A DNA stretch of 64,000 bases from positions 4,696,254-4,760,253 of the forward strand of contig NC_052020.1 of assembly GCF_015832195.1 (NCBI RefSeq), read 5' to 3'. How positions within the stretch are numbered: the first letter of the stretch is position 1; each line of letters opens with the position of its first letter. Both the position numbers and the translations under genes were made by a program. Positions 1-12,690 of this stretch are shown here, in pieces. The notes below the pieces were generated by a model. That model worked only from the letters and a program-made list of their open reading frames with translations, was not told the origin of the DNA and made no database searches. This DNA comes from Motacilla alba alba (Eukaryota > Chordata > Aves > Passeriformes > Motacillidae).

Positions 1-3000
1 TGAAATGGCAGCAATCACACTGGAACTTAAACAGTATAGCAAATGTTAAATCAACATCTTCTGTGTATCCTTAGAAGGCTCAATTACCTGGAATTTAATA
101 TTTCTTAATATAACAGAATGAATTTACCTTAAATTTATGAATTCATAAATTTACAAATTTAAAAATTGCCTTAAATTTATAGGTACTTCCAAAGACTTTA
201 GCATTTTCCCTCTACTTGCTGAACAGTTTAAGCTGCTTATGAATAAGACATAATGTACTTGACCCAGTTTGTTTAAATGCACATATTAAAAAGAAGACAT
301 TATGATGTTGGTCATAATGGTTGTTATTAGAGAGGATGACAGTGAAACACTAATGCGTTTTTATACAGAAATAAAATTCATTGAGATTACGTATTTATAT
401 TATGAATTCATTCTCTCTACAATGACATTTGTAATTTTAATAGAAGATTTCTAAAAAGGTAAGATATGAAGACTTGCCTAAATTTTGAAATTAAATATTA
501 ACCAATATTAAAATCACATAACCTGCAGTGTTAACTCACACACCACAGGGGAACTAAGGAATATTAACTTAGGCTTGAATTCCTGAGACATTTTAAGACA
601 TTTTTCTCTACCATGAAAGCACACCAGCTGGGTGTTCTGCAACAAAAATGTGGGTAAGCTGTTACAGTGACTTGTCAGAGCACTCATTGGTTATTTCAAT
701 GGTTGGGGTTTCATCATTGCTGCTCCTTCTAAACTTTGTGTAATGTAGGAGTAACTACTGCTGTCCTGAGCTTGACTACATGGAACTTAAAAGGTTTGAT
801 CACTACACTCACAGCTTAATAGGAGAGGTTTTCACATCAGAGATGTCTATGGAGTCAAATGGGAGAAATACCTGATTTCTCTTAGTATCACTTTCTACCT
901 GTTCCAAAAGTTTTTAATTGTGCTGAACAATTCAAACACTTGCATGCATTGTTTACTGCTGTAAATATTTAATGCTGAGATCTAGATCATATTGTTAAAT
1001 ACACAGATCTCAATCAGCTGGAAAAGCTATGTATCTGTTTTCTAAAACCTCTAGCTGCGACCCTAAATTTAAATTATGAGTCTCTTTCCTTTTCTAAAAC
1101 TATTATCTGTTAAAATTAAAACTAACTGGTTCATGTTTTTAGGCCAAAACTTTCAGACCCAAATCTCCTAGCTACATTTAGAAACTCCTGAACAAAAATG
1201 CAGAATATGCCTGTGATTGATCAGTCCAGACTCTTGTTAGCCTTAGATTTTTAGAATAAAATATTGATCACAAATCCATCAAAGATTACTTAACAGTTTG
1301 CGGAGACCTTTCTGACAGCAGTAATTAAGAAGGGTTTGATTTTCTTTTCCAGATAACAGGTGATGTAACAGGGTCACCCAAAAGTGGAAGTCTGAGAGCA
1401 CAAAACCCTGTGGGTGCAGACCCAGCTGGAACTTCCTGGGTGTAACAGAGAACCCATCACCATCACTGGTGTGCCCTGTGCTCACAGATCTGCAGTTCCT
1501 CCTGGGAGAGCAGGGGCTGATAAATAATATCATCAGGGCTAAGGAATCCTGTCTGCCAGCTCCATCATGATGGACCTGAATCTCTCCTGCACAGCTGGTA
1601 CACTCAGACTAAAACCTTTGCTCAAAAGCTTCAGTTGAGTCCCAGACAGTTGGTTTCACCATCCTGAGCAGCTTCCCAGAAGTTGCTGCTGAACTTTGAG
1701 CAGAGGAATACCGGAATCATAAAATGTGGCTATTTCTACGTTCCTAAAGTATCACCAAACCAAAACTGCAAAGGTACAAAGGCCAAGCCACTTGAGCAGA
1801 AGAAATCCTGAAAATATTGGGAATTAGACTGGTTAGAATAAAAATCCTTTGTGTTTCTTTTCCCTTGAACAATTTCATTTTGACAAATCAGAATTTTGAT
1901 TTAAAACAGCTTCTCAGAAAATTCAAGGTAAGCATGAGTCATGAACTCTCTGTAGTGGGATACAGAGCCATCTGCAAACCAACAAATATGCCAAATTAGC
2001 TCTCCTCTCCCACAGACATTCAGCACAGCTGCTGGTTAGAATTATGGCATGACTTTCTCTTGAGCCTCTAGAACATTTAGAGCTAAGAAGGAGCAAGAAA
2101 ATACCTTATTCATTTTCCATATCAGCAACTACTGAAACTTACTCAGTGAACTACTAAACCATGAGTGTAAACATGAAGGTACTTAGAGCAAAGAGAAAAG
2201 AAGTGCTATTTTAATTAGGTTTATTTTTAATTGCTATTTAGGATACCTTAAAATGATTATTCAACAGTACTGAGTGCTCTGAAATATCAAACCACCCTTC
2301 AGTGTCTTGCAGGGTGCATTCAAACCCTGTGATTACGATTCTGTGTCATTTGCTTTGACATTATGTTATCCTTAGTGCCCACATCATATTCTTACTGCAT
2401 TAGCCAAGAGCTGTTGAAGAGTTAACAGCACTGTGCAAACACAGTGAGGTGCATTATCTTGGGAATTCTGTTGGCTCTGGAGCTCCCACAGGATGAGGAG
2501 ATGCCATCTCCGTGGCAAGGCTCATTTTGCTGCAGCACAAGGCAAACACTGTCCCAGCAGCCAGGCTGGCAGCATTAGTGGGAGCTGATTGATCACCAGC
2601 ACGGTGTTGCTGAGATATGGATTTGTATCTCAGCTTTTTATCACCGGGACTTGCACGAGGCAGTTCCTTATTTACAGACTCTGCCTCTATTAAGTGACAT
2701 TATTAGGGACTACTTTTGTTTAAGTGCCTCAAAGGCTCAGCATATTGGTGGTTTATGACATACAAGCTGTTTGATTCTGATGGTTTAGCCCTCACTTCTT
2801 CACACTGTAAATAGGACCTGCAGCACAAGAACATATGGTACGTAAAGAAATTAAAGCTAAAGTAAATGGCAGTAAAGCAAATTCAAACAGAGCAATAAGA
2901 TACTCAATCTGAATTATAAACCTGTATTAAGAGTTTTTTAAACAGGAAATAAAAGCTTAAATATGAAAAATAACCTTTCAGCTGATTTTTTTAGGACCAT

Positions 3001-6000
3001 TTCAGGGGTTTACTGTGATTAATTTCCTTATTAATCCTCATTAATCGCTGTATAGTTAAATGAATAAAATAGGATATCTCTTAATAAGTGAAACTAGTTC
3101 TGAATACAGCATTAGTTGTTTACCTTTTTAACTTCTGGGTTCATACCACATTGCCTCTGATACAGAAAAAATACATTATGCATTCTTAAATGTTTATTAC
3201 AGCAAAAACACTTGTTTCTATTTACAAATGGACATTTAGCATAAAACCAAAAAAGAGCCCTGCAAAACTGCCAGCCTAATGCTCACATTCCATATCAGAT
3301 ATCAAAAAAAAAGGAAAACTACCTTTTCCTAACTTTGTAATACCATAGCAGCTTATTGAAAAAAGGAATTTCATTATACTTTCATGTAAATAGGAAGATT
3401 TCCCTAATTATTGTTCTACAGATAAACTGTAATTTCAGTACATGCCTAATATATAGCACTCAGTTTTATATGTGGTATTAGTTCCATCAGCCTGTAATCC
3501 AACTCCATCAAAGACAGGTTTTTGATACAGCTTTAGCTTTAGTGCACTCTGACAAAAATAATTTTCTCTTATGATGTGTTCCTTGAGTTAAATAGAGCAG
3601 CAAGAGTATTTTAGCTGCCACTGCTACTGTGCATTTCTACTCAGCTGAAATACCTCTTTTCAGAACAACTTATTCAGCTTATGTATGATTTTTTTGTTTG
3701 TTTGTTTCTTTCCATTATAGCTTGGAAGGTTGGTTTGTTGTGTTTGGATTTTTTTTAATCTGCAGGTATCTCCTTGGCTGTTTGCAGCAAAAATGTGTAT
3801 CTCATCTGTGCAATTTTACAGAGAGCAAATTGTAAACAGAGTTCTCCATACACATAAAGGCATCCTGAGAAGTATATTCATGAATGAACCAGCACCTTAA
3901 ATAGGATCTGATTTTAGCATTCTCTTAGGCTTCAGGGTAAGAATTGCGTGTGACAATGCTTCAAAGCACAAAAATCCCAAGCTTCAATGCTGTAAAATAT
4001 GCCAACACTACCAGTGACACAGTCCATACAGACTAAGAACAATTCCTACTAACGTGGCTCTAAGGATTCTCCTTTTAAGGCAAATCTAAAGCAGGTGCTT
4101 ACAGGTAATTTCCCCCTCAGCTGCATAAAGTATATTGTATGGCCATTACTCTGCTGTCTCCAGGAACTGGCTAGCTCAGAAAACCTACCCACTAGCTGGC
4201 AACCAGCAGCACAGACTGAAGCAGGGGTCTGAGCTGCCTAATGTGACAATACTGCTGGCATCTGATATTCCTACTTACTGTGTAAGTCTGCAGACATGAC
4301 AGAAACTTCCCAAAATAGGAGACAAGCCCTCAAGGAAAGCTGAGCAGTTCACAGTAATAAAAACAAAGACTGCTCTGACCTTACACAATTTGGAGTCACA
4401 GCACTCACACACCACTCAGATTTCCTGTTTGAAAAAAGGCAGTCAGTAGCCAAATATAAAGTGCAAAACTCACGACACTTTCCAGGCATTGCTCACTTAG
4501 GGAGTGGCACCTTCCCCTGGCAGAGAGACCCCCCAGCAGCACTCCTGGCCATTTGGAACCACAGCCCAGGCCTTTCCTCACCTTGGACAATCTTTTTTTT
4601 CCAAAACCCACCTCAGGCAAGTATCAACAAAACAGCCAGTTCTCTGTACATCTGCTGCCATTATTTGCTGTGAGGAATTCTGTGTTTGAGGTAAAAGTGC
4701 ATAGCACAGTGATTCACTAAAAGAAGGAATCTGATGAGGCAATTGCCCTAAACATAAACACATGTCATGTTTCCCCTCCCCAACAATTTACTTAGTGAGT
4801 AATCCAGTCTCAGTTATGAACATAATGTACAGATATCCACATTGAGAATTTATGCCTCTGTAAAGGAAGTGTCTCCTGAACAGATGGAAAGACCTACCTC
4901 TTTACTAAGCACTAAAGGTAGAAGGAAAACAGGTATCAGGCACAAGAGCACTTCCATTTAGATAATTTCTCCTCCTAGATACAATTTATGGAGTAAGAAT
5001 TACAAAAGCTTGTCACTTCTCTGTATTTCCACACATTAGCCTTTATGAAAACAGGAAATGGCCTCTGCATTCCCCATCTGCTCTTTCTCCTCATATTTTG
5101 GATTAAAACTGGAGACAAGAAACCCTGCAGTAGGGCAGAAATTGTTCTGCTGAATATTCACTTGGTCACGTCAGTGTTTCCTGAAAAGCTGATATCCTGT
5201 TTTAAGTAAAACTCTTTCCCAAACTTCCTTTTCAAGACTAAGACAAATGAGGAAAAAGATGCTCAGAGAAACTCAGCTTGTGTCTTCTGTCAGTGTACAC
5301 AGAATTCAGGTTGGTGTCCTCTGGGAAATGTGTATTCCATCACAATTACGAGCTCCACCAGAGCTAGAGGATTCCTTTAACTTGGTGAGAAAGGTGGGTT
5401 TGTGTTTCTTTGGGGGTTTTGGTAGGTTTTTCCTTGGTTAAATGGTTAACACAATTTGATTTGTGGAAAAACTAAATGTTTTGTCCTCTCCTTCAAAATG
5501 TAACACAGAATGAGTTCCTTCTTAATGCCCACAAGTGAGCAAAGTCTAAGAACAGCAGCTCCTGTGGCTCTGGTATTACAGCAGCAGTGCAGTTAGAGGC
5601 AGGTGCCCAAGGTGTCTTGCCTCAACGCTGGAGTGAAAGGAACAAATTCAAACCCTCAGAGCAAGGTATGACTCATATCCTTACTTCCTGGCACTAAACA
5701 AGAATTTTTGCTTTAAGTAAAGACAAACTCCACTTCAGCTGCTCAATACAAATGAAGCAATGGTAGCTGGAGGCTCCCTGGTGAAGGTGGCTGCCTTTAT
5801 GGAAGCCAAATTCTTACAGGATTTCCGTGTCACAAACTGTAGCTGCCTGTAAGGACTGTTCCATAAAATTCTCCACCTTCTCAGCACAGGACTTTGGCCA
5901 CATGCTCATTCTTATTCTGAGGATGGAGTAGATATGAAAGGGCAAAATCACAGCATTGTTTAAAGATTCAAAACACCTGGGAATATCTGATGGCTCCACA

Positions 6001-6694
6001 AGTGCTGAATAGAGGTAACAGTCAAACATGCTTCTGGGACAAGAAAAAAACCTACATTCTTCTGTGATCATCATTCCTGAGGATTTTTCTCATGATAGCC
6101 TAAAAAAGTTGCTAAAACATTTTGTCACTGATCTTCCCAAACTTCCATGAAGTCTATCTGCGTAAGGACAAATGAACATTGAGAATATTTTTCCCTTTTC
6201 ATTTCATCACCTGACCTTTTGGCCAAGTTAGGAAAATTTCTACTTTTCCAACCATACTGAGGAACATTAAAATATTGTTACATTGAAATAGAGATACACT
6301 AAAGTATAATTTTGAAAGAAAAAATCTGCAAAGCTGTTGCAGAGTCAAATATTCACTTCTTAGTGTTTAAAACACAGGATCAGTTTTGCCTGAACACCAA
6401 GCACCTGCACCTGTCTTTTGTACTGCACTTTATACAGAGAATTTCAGAGTATTCTTCCAAAGGGCACAGCAGAAATATTATCTGTCTACAGTTCCTACAG
6501 AAACAAAAGGAAGAGGAAGACAGCTTGGCATAAATAGTCTAAAAGTACAACATTTTACTGTACATATTCAAGAATAATAATTTATTAATATCATAATGAT
6601 TTATTATGATCCTCAAATATTGCAAATCCTTTACAGACCACCAGGCCTACTTAAGTAATCATTAATTCACATAGGAAGAAACTCTAATACTTAC
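1..6694 (-). other. IMMP1L: IMMP1L intron 4 (3' end not in window)
   Basis: This AT-rich stretch has no ORF with recognisable homology and no match to the expected C-terminal IMMP1L exons (the GDNxxNSxDSR box was looked for on the minus strand). A somewhat more GC-rich, less monotone stretch lies at 1370-1680, and another unique-looking stretch at 2440-2800. I see no transposon end or tandem array. Confidence 0.6.
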
Positions 6695-6821
6695 ATAGCT
6701 GTGACTCTTAAGGAAATCTGAAGGGTTGCTTGTGCAGACTTTATCCCCTTCCAAGCCAATTACTCTTTTACAGATATTTGATTTGGGGTCATTTGGGCTT
6801 TTCACAATTACAATATCTCCT
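6695..6821 (-). CDS. IMMP1L: IMMP1L third coding exon (catalytic lysine box)
   Basis: The reverse complement has the acceptor CCTCTCAG and completes the split lysine codon (AA+A). It then encodes [27 protein letters not shown] and on to FLKSHSY. The donor is GTAAGT at 6694. Lys83 in CKRVIG is the general base of the Ser/Lys dyad. The 127-bp exon encodes residues 66-107 and ends in phase 0. The next exon should begin with the VPMGHVWLEGDN-like segment; no such sequence is present lower in the window. Confidence 0.95.
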
Positions 6822-8447
6822 CTGAGAGGAAAAAAACAAACAAAAACAAACAGAAGAACTCCAGTTACAAACTATTTGGCTGAGTACATGAGCATCCATG
6901 TATCTACTCCAAAAATATTCACATACATTAAAGAGAGTCCATTGTGCTGAAAATTCTTGTGTACAATTTTAGTTTCTTCAGTTTTACTCAGGTGTAATTT
7001 CACAGAGTTTCAAAAGTAGAGTGAATTTTTGTTATTGAGATCATTTAGGAAACATTTAAGACTACAACCTGAGACCAGTAACACCCATAGCTGGTTTTCA
7101 AGACCAAACTGCCAAGAGAAGTTACATTCACTCAGTAGAATCATTTAGGGGGAGGAAAAAAGAATTTTTTTCCTATTTTTTGGACAAAGCTGCGATAGCA
7201 ACAATACACTAAATCCAAACTGAATTGTGACAAGTTGTTCATTGGGCTGTTTGTGCTGGTAACTTTAACATCCTTTAGACACAATGAAAAATTACAAGTT
7301 AGAAGCAGAAAAATACACTAAAACTAAAGGGCAGAATGTGGTTATTGACAAGGCCTGGCAAAGGGAATGGCAGATGTGCTCCCAACAGAGCAGCGTACTT
7401 TCGAATGCAGTAAAAGTGGCGGCTGAGATTCTCTGAAAAGACAACATCAGAGTTCTGAATGGTTGGTTCCATGGAAGGTCCAGAACACTGCAAATGAAAA
7501 AGAAAGGAGAAAAAAATTACTATTTCAAACTGCTTCTTTCTAAAATAAACTTTATTTACATTTAAATGATATGCTAATATCATATTATGATATAATATTT
7601 AAATGATATTAAATATTTATGTTATATATATTTATATATTTAATAATATGATTATATTTAAATGATATGCTAATAAATAAGAAAAGGTGGAATGCAGAGA
7701 ACTAAAAGCGAGCTCCTCCATGGAATGTGTGATGCATTTCAAGCTATGGGGAGCCTTCAGAGCACCTGTAACTCTGTTACAGTTCCATATTTCCTTGGGG
7801 TTGGTCCTGAGCTGCACTAGGTGCTACAGGCCCTTATGGATTCCTTTCAGCACTGCATCTCCAGGAAATTTTTAGGAGCAGTGCTCAGAGCCCTACCAGC
7901 TTACCCCTTTCTCTTCTCAGTGACACAGAATCACCACAGAAGCTGCAGGAGCAGCTCACAGCCAAACTCCCCCAAGCTCAGCAGCAGTATCTGCCAGGTT
8001 AAGGATCTGGGGAGGAGGGGCAGGAAGCATAAAACACCCAAAAATTTGGCCAGAGTGTGAAACAAAGGCATTTCATATCACTGACCTCACTGTTTCTTAA
8101 AGGATGGACTCTGTGCAAAAGGCTTAATCAGAGTTTCTCATTTACTTCAGTGATGCCTCGAGCGATAACACATCAGAGAACAAAGTACAAATAACTTTCA
8201 CAAAGGCTGGACCTGCTTCCCATAAATTGTGTTAAATGCTTTGAAGAAAATTAGGAAACCTGAAATTTTGGCATCGTCACATAGAAAAATGTCAGTATTA
8301 CGGTTTTATCTCCTTTTAAATGTCATGAAAATGAAGAGTTACCACAACAATTCCTCCCAGGTACTCAAAGGCACAGTGTGCTATGCAGCCATATTGCACC
8401 GTGTACCCCAGAAATCGGAAGGCTTTTCCTAGGGCATTGCGAAGCAT
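6695..8447 (-). CDS. IMMP1L: Mitochondrial inner membrane protease subunit 1 (partial, residues 1-107, three coding exons)
   Basis: IMMP1L is the homologue of yeast Imp1, a membrane-anchored S26-family signal peptidase that works with IMMP2L on the outer face of the mitochondrial inner membrane and removes sorting signals from intermembrane-space proteins. Joining the reverse complement of 8343-8447, 7399-7487 and 6695-6821 gives 107 residues in frame with consensus GT/AG borders. The protein starts [20 protein letters not shown] and has one hydrophobic N-terminal segment (about residues 10-35). The catalytic serine is S40 in CSGPSMEPT and the general-base lysine is K83 in [11 protein letters not shown], so the Ser/Lys dyad is complete. 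The family length is about 166 residues. The C-terminal third, with the GDN...S.DSR box, is not found on either strand and probably lies before base 1. The gene is divergent from ELP4. Identification is by recalled similarity to the vertebrate protein, not by a search. Confidence 0.95.
7399..7487 (-). CDS. IMMP1L: IMMP1L second coding exon (catalytic serine box)
   Basis: The reverse complement has the acceptor TTTGCAG, then an open frame encoding [14 protein letters not shown] and on to SRHFYCIR, plus two bases (AA) of a split lysine codon. The donor is GTACGC at 7398. The serine of the GPSMEPT motif is the S26-family nucleophile (residue 40). The exon is 89 bp long and encodes residues 36-64. 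Confidence 0.95.
7555..7680. repeat. AT-rich block with an 18-bp direct repeat
   Basis: TTTAAATGATATGCTAAT occurs at 7561-7578 and again at 7657-7674, separated by almost pure A/T with short self-complementary runs of ATATTTAAAT type. It lies about 70 bp from the IMMP1L serine-box exon acceptor, inside the intron. Confidence 0.75.
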
Positions 8448-8448
8448 C
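8343..8448 (-). CDS. IMMP1L: IMMP1L first coding exon (residues 1-35)
   Basis: On the minus strand a polypyrimidine tract and AG acceptor precede G-ATG, so the start codon (8447-8445) lies only one base inside the exon. The exon encodes 35 codons, ending GGIVV, followed by the donor GTAACT at 8342. It carries the N-terminal basic residues and the membrane segment that anchors the peptidase. As I recall it, the mammalian protein has Met at residue 35, where this one has Val. The exon ends in phase 0 and joins the serine-box exon. Confidence 0.95.
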
Positions 8449-11400
8449 CTACAGTGGTACGGTGCCCAGCAGCTCTACGGCAAAACAGAAGAGGAGCATT
8501 CATTGGAGAACAAGCAATCCAACATTTACAAACCCATCTTTAGTGTGTAATAGGTAGACAAGATTAAAAAAACCCAACAGTGTAATGATACCAACAAATA
8601 ATCAGACAGACCTGAAGAGGTGCATAGAGAAATAAGGCATCAGGTCTTTCTGTTCTCAGCTGTAGCACGTTAGCCTGTAAACATTTTCTGACCCCCTTCC
8701 CCAAATATTCAAGTCCAACTCTGATTAGTAGATCCAGTTCCTACAATGCTAATCTAAATAAAATGTTTCTGTACCACAATTTGGTGGTTACGCTTAAGGA
8801 AGTGGCAAACAGACATAATGAAGTAATCGAAACAAGTCCTACATTCTGCAAAGAACCTGTTCCCCTTAAACTCAGTGCTGCCTTATCATGAACTAAAACC
8901 ACTGCAAGATTTCCCTCTTTTACTAAGATGGGTCAATAGAGTGTGCTGAGCAAATACAGTATGTTGAAAAGAAGAAAAGGAAAAATGCTGTGTAAAATAT
9001 GTCCACTTCAAAATGAAATAAAGACATCCTCTTCTACGTTTCACTAATGAAACTTAAAAGTGCATGGATTTATTTTCACAACTCTCACTAGAATTTAATG
9101 GGAGTTTTGCCTGACTACATTCACATAATTCATACAAAACACAACCATTATTGGGAGCAAATATTCTCTAACAAGTTCATTTCCTTGTTCCAAAAGAGAC
9201 ATCCTATTTTATCTACATAAACTTCTCTGCCCTAGAACAGCTTAAACCAAGTTGTGATTCATCATTCACTATCTGACCATTTTCACAGGAACGACCCAAA
9301 ATACAATGGCAAACAGAAAAGTCTTGAATTGTGTCACTGGCAGATGCAGCACCCAGTACACTGCAGGACACACTGCAGCAACTGGAACAGCTCCTCTGGA
9401 AGGGGAACGCACTTTCAGCAGGCAGAAAAGTGAGGCAGAGAAGTCGTTGGCTCTTCTCAAATCAGTGCAGCAACCAATGCCTCGCTCTTAGGCCAGACAC
9501 ACCGAGAGCCCAGAACTGTGACACAGGTGACAAAAGGAAGGTGGAGGCACAGCAGATGAATCTGAGTTGCAGAAGTAGGTGAATGCACAACTACATTTTG
9601 AGAAAAGTCCATCAGCAATGCTTCTTAACAGCACCTGCTAGAAAGAAGCTTCTCAGTTCAGGGAGAAAGAAAAATACTGCACAAGCATCCACTATTTTTG
9701 TCCCATGCTATTCAGAAACCTTATATTAACATATTAAGATAGGAGAGAATTTAGGCACCTGTGGGTATTGCAGTAAAAAGGCATTTGCAAACAGTGCATT
9801 ACAATGCCCAGAGTACACAGATCAAACTGGGACAAATAAACAGTACCAACACCAAGAGAATGCGCAAGCCTCCCATGCCACCAGCGTCAGGTTGTAACTA
9901 AAATCTTTTTGTTATGAAACTCCAAACAAATGCTATACATGCCAGAAAACAACTTTCAACGTGATTGTAAGCCTTTTCCTTTTGGATTACTAAAACCTAG
10001 GGATAGTTACCCTGGACACGTGTTTCCTTGGGATGCTTGTGAGAAGATTTGGGAGCTATTCAGGGATACCCAGGGCTCAGAGTGAGCTTTGCCTGCTGCC
10101 AGAGCTGCCATGGTAAAAAACTAACCACAAGGACAGAACATGAGTGAAGAGCTCTCAAATTTTGTTCCCAGTTCTCTTAAAATAAATTCCTAATGCCTGA
10201 GACACAGATTTCACCAACCCTTTCTTATAAATGTAGTACAAAGGATTTTTTTTAATGCTCGAGCTTATCAGATTTTATGATAACAACCAAAAAATTCTTA
10301 GATTTATGTAAAAGCTTTTGACTACTATTATACAGTCTGACCCTGGCAAGGTACCTCCTGAGCATGGGAGGGTGTTTTAAATATTAAGGTTAATCTTTAG
10401 ACATCTAACATTCATTCCAAAAAACTAAAATCCTAAAAGTTTCCATGTCATTTTAAGTAACAACTTCTAGTTAATAACTGGTTGTAGCAAGTCCAGTAAA
10501 AAAAAAAACACCAGACCAAACTAGTTTATTTAAAAAAACCACACACACACACAGAGAAATAATTAACCTGAGCATCATTAAAATATAACTGTTAAAAAGT
10601 ATAATTGTTAAAATATAATTGTTTCCTCTGAGAACTTCATATAATTACATTTTGAAACAATGTCATATTGTTGATCACAAGAAAGTAAACAGCTGAACAG
10701 TTTTCCACATCACACAATTTTAATGCAAAGTACCATCAGCAGGCAACTCCACCAGATCAAACGTAAGACCATTAAGCACAATAAAATGAATTATTTAAGT
10801 CACAGGCCCCTTGAAAACTTAATGGCTCTGTGGTATAAACATCCTTATTGCAGAACGAATGGCCTAAAACCTGTTGTAATTACTTCCAGGTACTACTTAC
10901 TATCATACAGCAGGTAGCTGAAAAATTTCTACCAAAATCAACATTGGTTAAAAAAGGTCACACATCCATATTTATCACAGGGAACACAATTTCATTATTT
11001 TACCACAACTGTATAGTTGTAAAATACACAGCAAACAGAATGCAAAATGTAATTACTAGTATCTTCTGTTCCCTTTTTCTCCCATAGCCTGTGCTTTCAT
11101 CACTCGGGTTTTGTTTGTTTGTTTATAAAATTAATCACAGCTAGCAGGCTAGAAATCACTTTGAGCCTCATGAATGACATCCAAGAGATGGGAAAGGATT
11201 AGTTCTCAGTTGCTGCCAGTTATAGCGCCAGGTGGCTTTTTCTGCAGCGAAGGTGTTACCGATAATCCCATTACATTGGTACTAAATCTTGCAGACATCA
11301 AAATTATCACCAAGGTTCCTTTTCATCCCATCCTTTCCAAATGACTGGAAGTCGCTTCACCTGAAAGAAGTCAAATCCACATGCAGCTGCTGTTTTAGCA

Positions 11401-12645
11401 GCCAGCGGACTCCCTGAGAATGCCAATTGTGATCCAATTTCGCTGTGCTGGTGGCCCCCTATTCCCTGTCCAATAATACATCTGTTAAAAAATCCTACAG
11501 CTACAAATCAAGTTTAATCCTACCAGGGACCTCATGTTGGTCTTGTCTTCCAAAAAGGCAGCAGGTTTTGCTGTCTATCTCTGCCAGTGTCTGGGGAATA
11601 CTCTTTAAATCCCAGCTCTACTTAGAAGAATAAGCTAAGGATCACAAAACATGACCTCAAAAACCCTGATATGACTATATTCTGACCCAGAGGCATTCAT
11701 TCTAGGTGAAGATTAGAACTTTGCATAATAAGATTACACAGCAAGTGAATGATATCAAGGGACTATCCATATGCAGCCGCCTGGTTTTCTATAGACAGCC
11801 TGTGCTCTGCAATATGCAGTGCAGACGAAACAGAGCTTGGGCTTTCTAGCTGAAATAAAATAGATTCACATAAATTAGTTGGCCATTTCCAGATTCCTAA
11901 ATCCCCTATTACATCTTTTATTGACAGCTCCTGTGAGGATAGCACAAATGGTATTCTCTTTGTACTCTTTGCTTCTGTAGCACTCACACTCTGAGGGAAA
12001 TGTACATAGGTTGTCTAGAAATTAACATCTTGTTTGCTGTAATCTTGGATTACAATTATTGTGAACATAATAAAATTAGAAAATCAATGAGCAGATTTAT
12101 CATTTCCAGAAAACTGGTGGCATTGTGTAAGACGATTTAAGATACAGCACTGAATTTTGAAATACAGGAAAATCAAAGCTGCAGGCACTGAAAGTGTGAC
12201 TAAACAAATCACTGCACTTGGCACTAAACAGATTTTTTCACTTTCATAAAACATTTCTGGTCACATTTGCTTTATATAATGTTTCCCAATTCTGGAATTT
12301 CATTGAATATGTAGTGAGAGATTATCAGTTTTTCCTTCCTAAAAGAAACTCTTCTCCTAACATTCTCCACTTCTAATCAGACACCTTTCTCTACACATAA
12401 CTTGCACCATCTCCTTCCCACAGAATTATTCCGAGATTACTTCAAAAAACAATTCAATAACCCAAACCAAATAAAAAACTGCACACTGACTAGGCCCTTT
12501 AAATATTTATGTTCGAGCTGTTATTGATATTAAACTGTTATTTTTAAACTTCTGCATGAAACTGATGTCACATGTACTAGAAGAGCGAAGGGTGTATATC
12601 TTGTTTATTTGCATGCTTCCCATATTAGATACACAGTATGTTTTA

Positions 12646-12690
12646 AATATATATATATATATGAATATACGAAATATAAATATACAAAAT
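12646..12690. repeat. (TA)n-rich microsatellite
   Basis: A run of alternating TA of about 14-16 bp is followed by ATGAATATACGAAATATAAATATAC, a degenerate AT simple repeat. No gene feature is associated with it. Confidence 0.7.

Larger units (their letters stand above)
6822..8342 (-). other. IMMP1L: IMMP1L introns 2 and 3 around the serine-box exon
   Basis: The intron at 6822-7398 (577 bp) and the intron at 7488-8342 (855 bp) are short and bounded by consensus GT/AG on the minus strand. The latter contains the AT-rich block at 7555-7680. The ORF-like stretch at 7687-8060 has no recognisable homology. Confidence 0.85.

Noticed and set aside
5814..6074. Minus-strand ORF examined as the missing IMMP1L 3' exon
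   Set aside because: It has no GDNxxNSxDSR box or other IMMP1L similarity.
11224..11236. CTCF-like sequence GCGCCAGGTGGC
   Set aside because: It lacks about three bases in the core compared with the CTCF consensus, so I do not call an insulator.
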